Shown here: positions 1 through 5,080 of the stretch, in pieces
Layout of the letters: each line of letters starts with the position of its first letter
Numbering within the stretch: position 1 is the stretch's first letter
Assembly (NCBI GenBank): GCA_011321895.1
Contig: DROK01000058.1
Coordinates: 1-5,080 of the forward strand
DNA from: Thermodesulfatator atlanticus
GTDB lineage: Bacteria > Desulfobacterota > Thermodesulfobacteria > Thermodesulfobacteriales > Thermodesulfatatoraceae
Length of the DNA stretch: 5,080 nt
Direction of reading: 5' to 3'
Notes under the pieces: generated by a model
What the model saw: only the letters and a program-made list of their open reading frames with translations
The model's database searches: none
What the model was told of the DNA's origin: nothing
Position numbers and translations under genes: made by a program

Positions 1-925
1 AGGCCGCCCCCAAAGCCAGGGCCAGATTGCTCTCAAAAAGGAAACGCAAAACCTTGCGCCCTACCCGCCAGATGGCGGCTTCGTAAGGAGAAGGGAGTTC
101 CTCCAACGTCCGAACCACCTGGTTGATTACCCAGTTGGGGGTGGAGGCCCCGGCGGTAACCCCTACCTTGCGGTATTTTTTGAGTTTTTCTAGATCAAGT
201 TCGTCAGCGGTTTCCACCAAAAAGACCTCTTTTCCTTCCTCCCGGGCGATCAAAGCCAGCCTTTTGGTATTGGCGCTGTGTTTGCCCCCCACCACCACGA
301 TGGCGTCGCATTCCTTGGCCAGGCGACGAACTTCTCGCTGGCGATCATGGGTGGCCCGACAGATGGTATGATAGACCTTGCCGCCGGGATACCGGGCCAG
401 GATCTCCTGAGCAAGGAGCTCAAAGAGTTCCTCGTCCTGGGTGGTCTGGGAAAGGACTACGTAGTTCTTCAGCGGGGGAAGGCGCTCAAGGTCCTTGAAA
501 CTGCTGACCACCAGCCCTTTGCCCCCGGCGTAACCGAGAATCCCTTTTACTTCAGCGTGATCCGGGTCCCCGATTATTATTACCTGGTATCCCTGCCGGC
601 TGTATTTACGCGCCAGAGCCTGTACGTAAGCCACCCGGGGGCAGGTCCCGTCAAGCACCTTAAACCCGGCTTCTTTAAGCCGCCTTTTATCCTCAGGGGG
701 GACCCCGTGAGCCCGGATGATGATGGTCCCGTGGGCCTTTTTAGGGATCTCTTTTAGGGTTTTAACCCCCAGCATCTCCAGAAGCTTAAGGGCTTGTTCA
801 TTATGGATCAGGGGGCCGTAAGTATAAACAGGCTTTTCCGCCTCATAAGAGGCCCTGATAGCGAGCTGAACCGCCCGCCGCACCCCCATGCAAAAACCGG
901 CTTTTTTGGCCATAACGACCTTCAT
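1..925 (-). CDS. ispH: 4-hydroxy-3-methylbut-2-enyl diphosphate reductase (IspH/LytB), 3' end outside window, possibly with an extra C-terminal domain
   Basis: IspH is a cytoplasmic [4Fe-4S] enzyme that reduces HMBPP to IPP and DMAPP in the last step of the MEP isoprenoid pathway. I translated 308 codons from ATG 925-923 to the window edge. The three cluster-ligand cysteines are present: C12 in AGFCMGVRRA, C95 in DGTCP and C189 in TICRAT. So are the substrate-pocket histidines H41 (IHN), H73 (RAHG) and H123 with E125 (DHAEV), the SQTTQ segment at 159-163, S217/N219 (HSANT) and the C-terminal GVTAGASTP at 255-263. All hallmark residues are seen, so identity is near certain. The start is supported by AGGTGG (plus-strand 936-941) 10 nt upstream and by the ATGA overlap with radC, which suggests translational coupling. 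Oddity: the canonical domain ends near residue 272, but the frame stays open through a basic and then hydrophobic stretch (residues 289-308). This could be a fused membrane domain, perhaps UbiA-like (inference). Confidence 0.96.
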   Translation of the reverse strand, partial: MKVVMAKKAGFCMGVRRAVQLAIRASYEAEKPVYTYGPLIHNEQALKLLEMLGVKTLKEIPKKAHGTIIIRAHGVPPEDKRRLKEAGFKVLDGTCPRVAYVQALARKYSRQGYQVIIIGDPDHAEVKGILGYAGGKGLVVSSFKDLERLPPLKNYVVLSQTTQDEELFELLAQEILARYPGGKVYHTICRATHDRQREVRRLAKECDAIVVVGGKHSANTKRLALIAREEGKEVFLVETADELDLEKLKKYRKVGVTAGASTPNWVINQVVRTLEELPSPYEAAIWRVGRKVLRFLFESNLALALGAA

Positions 926-1638
926 AGGTTCTCGGCCACCTCTTTGGCAATTTGGGCCAATAAGCCCTCTTCAGCAAAACTGAAATATCCTTTCTGCGCA
1001 ATAATGAGATGGTCAAGAAGGGAGACCTGAAGGAGTCTGGCGGCGAGATAAAGCCTTTTGGTAAGCACGATGTCTGCCGCTGAAGGCTGCGGGTCCCCGG
1101 AGGGGTGGTTGTGCGCAAGGACCATGGCGCTGGCGTGCAGGGCAAAGGCCCTTTCAAAGACCTCCCGCGGATAGACCACGCTTTCGTTTACCGTCCCCTG
1201 AAAGAGGTCTTCCACCGCCATGATGTGGTTTCTGGCATCCAGGTAAAGGACCTTAAAGACCTCTTTTTTCAAGTCTATCATGCTGTGGGCTAAATATTCG
1301 TAGACCTCCCGGGCGCAGGCAAGATAGGGTTTGTCCTTGAGCCGCCGTTCGAGAAAACGCCTGGCCACGGCGTGCACGAACTTGATGGCCAGCACGTTTC
1401 TGGGCCCGATACCCGGAATCTTTTTCAGCTCCTCGACCGGGGCCTCAAGCACGGCAGCCAGGTCACCAAAGCGTTTTAAAGCCGCCCGGGCCGCAGGTTT
1501 ACAATCTTTGCGCGGGGTACCAAAAATGAGCAAGAGCTCCAGGACCTCTTCGTCGGTAAAGGCAGAAAGCCCATATTCCCAGAACTTACGCCTCAAACGT
1601 TCCCGGTGACCGGCCACCCGCTTACGAAAATCATCCAT
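922..1638 (-). CDS. radC: RadC/DUF2466 family JAB (JAMM) domain protein
   Basis: A 238-aa protein of normal family length. Residues 1-30 carry the basic HRERLRRKF motif typical of the RadC N-terminus. A helix-hairpin-helix lies around residues 70-95 (KKIPGIGPR), consistent with DNA contact. The C-terminal JAB domain has a complete JAMM metal site: E126, H176-N-H178, S186 and D189 (H-x-H-x7-S-x2-D). The family was once named as a DNA-repair factor, but its cellular role is unsettled. A metal-dependent peptidase or DNA-associated role is inferred from the domain only. ATG 1638-1636 is the only plausible start, since an in-frame stop lies a few codons upstream (plus-strand 1660-1662). The ribosome-binding site is weak: the upstream stretch is A-rich with no clear GGAG. 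The stop codon overlaps the ispH start as ATGA, so radC is the first gene of a radC-ispH unit that diverges from the ATPase gene. Confidence 0.95.
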   Translation of the reverse strand: MDDFRKRVAGHRERLRRKFWEYGLSAFTDEEVLELLLIFGTPRKDCKPAARAALKRFGDLAAVLEAPVEELKKIPGIGPRNVLAIKFVHAVARRFLERRLKDKPYLACAREVYEYLAHSMIDLKKEVFKVLYLDARNHIMAVEDLFQGTVNESVVYPREVFERAFALHASAMVLAHNHPSGDPQPSAADIVLTKRLYLAARLLQVSLLDHLIIAQKGYFSFAEEGLLAQIAKEVAENL

Positions 1639-1653
1639 AATCTTTTTTTCGGA

Positions 1654-1681
1654 AAGGCTTTACACAAAACCAAAAAGCCTT
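1654..1681. repeat. 7-bp inverted repeat in the radC leader
   Basis: AAGGCTT (1654-1660) and AAGCCTT (1675-1681) are exact reverse complements separated by 14 bases. They lie just upstream of the radC start and could pair in the radC mRNA leader. The stem is short and the loop long, and no poly-U run follows on the minus strand, so a terminator is unlikely. Confidence 0.25.
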
Positions 1682-1737
1682 ACAGGAGGCCCAAAACTAA
1701 AAATTTGGCCTTCAAGCCGGAAAATTTCAATTTTTTC

Positions 1738-1766
1738 TTGACAGAAAAATACCAAATTCGATAGAA
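1738..1766 (+). promoter_or_regulatory. candidate sigma-70-type promoter for the AAA+ ATPase operon
   Basis: A consensus -35 hexamer, TTGACA, occurs at 1738-1743. At 16-17 bp spacing the -10 position reads GATAGA (1760-1765) or ATAGAA (1761-1766). The better of these, GATAGA, matches TATAAT at only three of six positions. Transcription would begin near 1772 and leave a leader of about 85 nt. The perfect -35 and the position before the only downstream gene support it; the poor -10 and the AT-rich background weaken it. Confidence 0.35.
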
Positions 1767-1767
1767 G

Positions 1768-1787
1768 GAAAATTGAAGCCAATTTTC
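1768..1787. repeat. perfect 8-bp inverted repeat with 4-nt spacer, operator-like
   Basis: GAAAATTG (1768-1775), spacer AAGC, then CAATTTTC (1780-1787). The arms are exactly complementary. The repeat sits immediately downstream of the candidate -10 and would cover the predicted start of transcription for the ATPase operon, a typical position for a repressor dimer site. If transcribed it could instead form a weak AT-rich hairpin. The symmetry is seen directly; the regulatory role is inferred. Confidence 0.4.
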
Positions 1788-1843
1788 AAAAATTTTTAAA
1801 ACCAACTGTTAAATTTCAGCATTTAAACAACTAGAGGGGCAAA

Positions 1844-1848
1844 GGGAG
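1844..1848 (+). promoter_or_regulatory. ribosome-binding site that fixes a TTG start
   Basis: GGGAG lies 8 nt before the TTG at 1857-1859. The nearest upstream in-frame stop is TAA at 1824-1826, and no ATG, GTG or other TTG lies between that stop and 1857. TTG 1857 is therefore the first usable start, and the well-spaced GGGAG supports it. Confidence 0.75.
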
Positions 1849-1856
1849 CCTATTTT

Positions 1857-3545
1857 TTGAAGCCGCTCTTTGATTTTTTAGCGCTGGCACGAGAGGACCT
1901 GGAGGCCAACTTTTGGTCCTTCCTTACTGAGACCTTCTCCCTGGAAGAGGAGGAAAAGCTGGCCCTCCTTTTGCCCTTTGCCCTGGAGAGCGGAAAGCTC
2001 TCTTCCCCCGCCGAATCTCCCTGGGCTACCCCGCGGATGCTGGCCCAGCTTTTAGGCCTCTCTTATACGCGTCTGCGTGAGCTATACCATCCCCGGGGAA
2101 AGCTCAGGCGTTTCCGCTTCATTCGTTTCCTGGAAGCCTTTGAAAAATATCCCCTCATTGACCGGCCATATCGCCTCCCCGAGATGCTCCTTGACCGCCT
2201 CTCCGGGCTAAGGCCCGTGCTCGAACAGGTAGAAGAGTTGTCCCCTGCCCCAAACGGAAATATGGGGCCTTTGGCCTGCCAGATCGTCTCCTTGGCACGG
2301 CGATGTCGGGAGGAAGAAAGGCCTTTTCTCCTGGAGTTAATAGGGGAAAGAGAAGCTGCCCTTTTGGCTTTGGAAGAGGCCTTAGGGGAGATCGGTCTCC
2401 CGGCCTGGACGGTTTCTCTGCCGGCGGTGGATGATGACACCCTGGGAGAGATCCTCCGGGAAGCCCTTTTTGAGGGACGTCTCGTCGTCCTTACCGAGGC
2501 CCGGGCCAGGGCCCTTCCGCAAGCCTTAATAAAGGACCTTGGTTTTTATCTGGTCTTAATCGCCTATAAACCCCTTGGCCTTTTTGATAACCGCCTTCTG
2601 GTCCCTCACCCGCCTGCCTCATACCTGGCTGACGTGTTCAAAGGCTGCGGGCTTGCGGAGTCCTGGCCCCTTCCCTTCTCCCGGCGGGCGTTGAAAAGCC
2701 TCATCAGGACCAACCTTACCCTGCAGGAATTTCTCCTGGAAAAATACCGCCAGAAGGCCGCGGGGCTGGCCACGGTGAGGGAACCCAGGCGGAAATTGGC
2801 AGACCTCATCTTGCCCCCAAAAGAAAAGGGCCTCCTCGAACACCTCCTCTTGCGTCTTAAAAGACGCCATTTGGTCTGGGAAGAGCCCGGGTTGGCCTAT
2901 CTCGCCTACCCGCGGCAAGGGATAAACGTCCTCTTTTCCGGGCCCCCGGGGACGGGAAAGACCCTGGCCGCCGAGGCCCTGGCCGAGGCCCTGGGCTTGC
3001 CCCTGATCGTGGTGGATCTGGCTGGCGTAGCGAGCAAGTGGGTGGGAGAGACGGAAAAACACCTGCGCCACATCTTTGAAGAACTGGTCTCTCCGGAAAC
3101 GCTGGTAGTCTTTGACGAGGCCGAGGCCCTTTTTGGCCGCCGGGTAGAGAGCCGCCAGGCGCAAGACCGTTACGCCAATATGGAAATCAGCTACCTCCTC
3201 CAGCGCCTGGAAGACCACCGGGGCAGCGTCATCCTGACGACCAATTTCGAACCCGCCCTGGACGAGGCCTTCCTGAGGCGGCTTGATCTGATCATCCGCT
3301 TTCCCTTCCCGGACGAAGAAACGCGCGCCAAACTGTGGCGGCGTTTCCTGGCCTGCCTGCCTGAGACCCGCGGCCTTGAGGTCAGCCGACTGGCCCGGCA
3401 GCACCATTTAAGCGGTGGTCAGATACGCAACGTCGTCCTCACCGCTGCCCACCTTGCCGGAGGAGGCCCGGTTGGTCCCAGGGAGATCGAAGAGGCCCTG
3501 GCCCTGGAAATGGCCAAGCTCGGAGCTATGTGGGAGGGGAAATGA
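1857..3545 (+). CDS. AAA+ ATPase with winged-helix-like N-terminus and degenerate first P-loop domain; eCIS-type ATPase candidate
   Basis: A 562-aa cytoplasmic protein with no signal peptide or membrane segment. The complete AAA+ module covers residues about 325-550: Walker A GPPGTGKT (362-369), aromatic pore loop KWVGE (394-398), Walker B LVVFDE (416-421), sensor 1 TTN (461-463), arginine-finger region FLRRLD (472-477) and sensor 2 SGGQIRN (519-525). This predicts an ATP-driven remodelling hexamer of the Ycf46/SpoVK/Vps4-like class. Residues about 28-117 are helical and resemble the winged-helix segment that precedes such ATPases. Residues about 139-300 look like a decayed AAA domain: LIGEREAAL stands where a P-loop would be, and LVVLTEA (209-215) has Walker B-like hydrophobicity without the acidic pair. 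This layout, and the SGGxIRN motif, recall the ATPase of extracellular contractile injection systems (Afp15-like). It could instead be an unrelated AAA+ chaperone. The start is TTG, and the stop overlaps the next gene as ATGA. ATPase confidence is very high; the eCIS role is moderate. Confidence 0.95.
   Translation: MKPLFDFLALAREDLEANFWSFLTETFSLEEEEKLALLLPFALESGKLSSPAESPWATPRMLAQLLGLSYTRLRELYHPRGKLRRFRFIRFLEAFEKYPLIDRPYRLPEMLLDRLSGLRPVLEQVEELSPAPNGNMGPLACQIVSLARRCREEERPFLLELIGEREAALLALEEALGEIGLPAWTVSLPAVDDDTLGEILREALFEGRLVVLTEARARALPQALIKDLGFYLVLIAYKPLGLFDNRLLVPHPPASYLADVFKGCGLAESWPLPFSRRALKSLIRTNLTLQEFLLEKYRQKAAGLATVREPRRKLADLILPPKEKGLLEHLLLRLKRRHLVWEEPGLAYLAYPRQGINVLFSGPPGTGKTLAAEALAEALGLPLIVVDLAGVASKWVGETEKHLRHIFEELVSPETLVVFDEAEALFGRRVESRQAQDRYANMEISYLLQRLEDHRGSVILTTNFEPALDEAFLRRLDLIIRFPFPDEETRAKLWRRFLACLPETRGLEVSRLARQHHLSGGQIRNVVLTAAHLAGGGPVGPREIEEALALEMAKLGAMWEGK
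3532..3539 (+). promoter_or_regulatory. ribosome-binding site of the overlapping downstream gene
   Basis: GGGAGGGG lies inside the last codons of the ATPase gene, 2 nt before the ATG at 3542 (4 nt counted from the GGAGG core). With the ATGA stop/start overlap at 3542-3545 it supports translational coupling of the two genes. Confidence 0.65.
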
Positions 3546-5080
3546 AGGCCCAGGCCCCAAAAGAGAAAAAAGACGCCGTTGAGCTAAGGGGCCGCCCCCA
3601 AGAAGATGTCTTAAACGAGATCCAGGCCCTGGTGCCGAAGAACGAAACCAGGTGGCTTTCCTTTTCCTTCAGCCCCCTGGCCCGGGGCGAAATCGAGATT
3701 AAAAACACCAAAAGGGGTCTTAGGGGAGATGGTTTTCTCCCCTTACGAAACCCGGCCTTGCCCACCAGGGACCTCGGGCTTCACCTTCGCGTAAGGTCGC
3801 GGAGGATAACAGGGAGTCTCGCCTTTCGAGCCGGGAAAGGTTACCTGGATTTCCACCGTCTAAATTCCATTCTCAAACGTCATCCCCTGGCCCTGGGGAT
3901 CAAGGGAGTAGAGGTTATCAGCCGGCCAAAAATCAAAAATAGGCTCACCTCCCAGGGAGAACTGGAATTTTCCGCCACCAACGTAAAACTCAAGATCCAG
4001 AAGGCCTTTTTAGGCAGCCTTGACCTTTCCCTCACCGACCAGGGGCCCAGGGTAACCAGGGCCCAGGCCCGTTTAGATTTCAAGAAAATCGCCAAAGTGG
4101 AAATGGAACTCCTCCCCCGCAAAGACGGTTATCTCACGGGAAAGGTCCAAACGGATGTCACCCTGGGTAAGGCCGCGGGCAAGGGAGAGTTTGTCTGGGA
4201 CGAAAAGGGCCTTCAAGCCGGGGGAGAACTGGGCTACCAGGACGAAAAGTTCGACGGCAAGGTCCGTCTCAAGGTGGCAAGCGCCGACCGGGCCAAAGCG
4301 CTCCTGGCAGATAAGGTACCTCGCTGGCGCCCCCTCCATCAGCCTTACGCCGTTTTTGCGGAGGGGACCCTCACCTTTCATTTTACCGACTGGCTCACCG
4401 GCAGCGCCCAGGTGATCATCGACCCCTGGGGGCATTTTACCGTCTGTGGCGAGATCACCCCCCAGGCCGAGATCGAGCTCTTTGCCCAGAAGGACTTCCG
4501 CCGCGAGTTGCCTCCTTTAGAGGCCCGGGCCTCTTACGGGATCCCCGTAATAGGTAACGTCTTCCTTTTCATCGGGCTGGGGCTTGAGCTCTGGGCCACG
4601 GTGGGGCCAGCCAAGTTCTATAACATCAAAGTAAGCGGTCAGTATTCTACCGACCCGGAGGTGGCCAAGGACTTTCGGATCCAGGGCTCGCTTAACATTT
4701 CCGCCGCCGCCGGGATTGACGCCCGAATTGAAGGTGGGGCCGGGGTCGAAATCGCAGATCACGACGTAAAGGCCGGGGTGGGGCTCACCGGGCGGGCGGG
4801 GATCAAAGGATACGCCGAAGCCACCCCCATCGTGGGTTATCGCGAGCAACCGGAAACAGGCAAGGGGGAATTCTTTATCAGCGGCGAGCTGGAGATCGGG
4901 GCCCAGCCCTTCCTTGGGCTTTCAGGCGATTTCTTCATCGAGGTCGACAGCCCCTGGTGGTCTCCCCTGGGAGATAAAGAATGGCGCTGGCCTTTTCTGA
5001 ATAAAGAATGGCCCCTTCCCGGCACTTTCGCCGTTAAGGCCAAGGTGGATTACGTCTTTGGTTCCGGAAAGTGGCCTGAG
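3542..5080 (+). CDS. large beta-repeat protein, 3' end outside window; candidate eCIS-associated accessory protein
   Basis: The frame is open for exactly 513 codons to the window edge. There is no signal peptide, lipobox or clear membrane helix, so the product is probably cytoplasmic at synthesis. Residues 1-40 are charged. Residues about 40-310 are short alternating strands with recurring Gly-x-hydrophobic patterns (GSLAF 91-95, GELEF 139-143, GSLDLSL 158-164, GKVQTDV 200-206, GELGY 228-232, GKVRLKV 239-245, GTLTFHF 275-281). Residues about 325-425 are Gly/Ala-rich (YGIPVIGNV, IEGGAGVEI). Residues about 450-513 form a distinctive block, with PFLGLSGDFFIEVDSPWW (456-473) and then Trp/Pro-rich strands and VDYVFGSGKWP. 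This order resembles the non-enzymatic part of the large proteins, often carrying DUF4157, encoded beside eCIS ATPases; that is recalled similarity, not a search result. No HExxH motif, as expected for DUF4157, is visible in these 513 residues. The C-terminus lies outside the window. The gene overlaps the ATPase gene by ATGA, so the two products probably act together. Confidence 0.88.
   Translation, partial: MKAQAPKEKKDAVELRGRPQEDVLNEIQALVPKNETRWLSFSFSPLARGEIEIKNTKRGLRGDGFLPLRNPALPTRDLGLHLRVRSRRITGSLAFRAGKGYLDFHRLNSILKRHPLALGIKGVEVISRPKIKNRLTSQGELEFSATNVKLKIQKAFLGSLDLSLTDQGPRVTRAQARLDFKKIAKVEMELLPRKDGYLTGKVQTDVTLGKAAGKGEFVWDEKGLQAGGELGYQDEKFDGKVRLKVASADRAKALLADKVPRWRPLHQPYAVFAEGTLTFHFTDWLTGSAQVIIDPWGHFTVCGEITPQAEIELFAQKDFRRELPPLEARASYGIPVIGNVFLFIGLGLELWATVGPAKFYNIKVSGQYSTDPEVAKDFRIQGSLNISAAAGIDARIEGGAGVEIADHDVKAGVGLTGRAGIKGYAEATPIVGYREQPETGKGEFFISGELEIGAQPFLGLSGDFFIEVDSPWWSPLGDKEWRWPFLNKEWPLPGTFAVKAKVDYVFGSGKWPE

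Larger units (their letters stand above)
1639..1856. promoter_or_regulatory. AT-rich divergent intergenic region between radC and the AAA+ ATPase gene
   Basis: These 218 bases are sharply richer in A/T than the flanking genes and contain no convincing ORF. Because the two genes point away from each other, the region must hold promoters for both units unless transcription enters from farther away. Visible elements are a TTGACA box (1738-1743), a perfect 8-bp inverted repeat (1768-1787), an AAAAATTTTT palindrome (1788-1797), an AAAATT/AATTTT repeat (1721-1734) and a 7-bp inverted repeat near radC (1654-1681). Part of the palindrome density is expected from composition alone. Confidence 0.75.

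Noticed and set aside
278..757. A 159-codon open frame on the plus strand
   Set aside because: It is antisense to ispH, in which every catalytic residue is readable; no independent ribosome-binding site or domain supports it.
1746..1754. Minus-strand extended -10-like sequence TGGTATTTT, possible radC promoter
   Set aside because: It has the TGn element but no acceptable -35 at 16-18 bp, and such A/T strings are common in this gap. A radC promoter must exist nearby, but I cannot place it.
1788..1797. AAAAATTTTT palindrome as a terminator or protein site
   Set aside because: It is a simple A/T palindrome without a GC stem, too short and too likely by chance in this AT-rich gap.
2964..2998. 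Short near-tandem repeat of GAGGCCCTGG units
   Set aside because: It encodes the repetitive alanine/leucine/glutamate helix after Walker A (AAEALAEALG) and is explained by codon use in that helix.
2619..3407. A 262-codon open frame on the minus strand inside the ATPase gene
   Set aside because: It lies antisense to the ATPase C-terminal module, whose motifs are unmistakable. Its translation is Gln/Gly/Pro-rich with no recognisable domain, as expected of a shadow frame in GC-rich DNA.
4073..4849. Two minus-strand open frames of 110-120 codons, at 4073-4435 and 4517-4849
   Set aside because: Both are antisense to the continuous 513-codon plus-strand frame and show low-complexity Gly/Pro/Asp-rich translations without motifs.
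3542..5080. DUF4157 metalloprotease-like domain in the beta-repeat protein
   Set aside because: No HExxH motif is visible in the 513 residues available. The domain could only lie outside the window, so it is not annotated.

Overview
The window looks like a moderately GC-rich bacterial chromosome. The coding regions are visibly GC-rich and one short intergenic gap is strongly AT-rich. The proteins are rich in Leu, Arg, Lys and Glu, and ispH and radC have a bacterial (MEP-pathway) character. The style is reminiscent of thermophilic sulfate- or sulfur-metabolising bacteria (Desulfobacterota / Thermodesulfobacteriota-like). That assignment is an impression from protein style, not proven by any marker in the window.

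Layout: two gene pairs diverge from an AT-rich intergenic region at about 1639-1856. To the left, on the minus strand, lies radC (a JAB/JAMM-domain protein), followed with a 4-nt ATGA overlap by ispH (the last enzyme of the MEP isoprenoid pathway). ispH runs off the left edge of the window. It continues past the point where the catalytic domain normally ends, into a basic and then hydrophobic stretch, so it may be fused to a membrane domain. This half is housekeeping.

To the right, on the plus strand, lies an accessory two-gene unit. The first gene starts at TTG and encodes a 562-aa AAA+ ATPase. It has a helical/winged-helix-like N-terminus, what looks like a degenerate first P-loop domain, and a complete C-terminal AAA+ module. 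The second gene overlaps it by 4 nt (ATGA) and runs off the right edge after 513 codons. It encodes a protein with no signal peptide, made mostly of short alternating beta-strand repeats followed by a glycine-rich region and a Trp/Pro-rich block. Together these resemble the AAA+ ATPase and the large beta-rich accessory protein found in extracellular contractile injection system (eCIS; Afp/PVC/MAC-like phage-tail-like particle) loci. No structural tail gene (sheath, tube, baseplate, spike) is inside the window, so the eCIS assignment is an inference. It predicts that such genes lie beyond position 5080.

The intergenic region holds a TTGACA box and a perfect 8-bp inverted repeat that would sit over the predicted transcription start of the ATPase operon, a position suited to an operator. 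No tRNA, rRNA, CRISPR array, insertion sequence or attachment site was seen.
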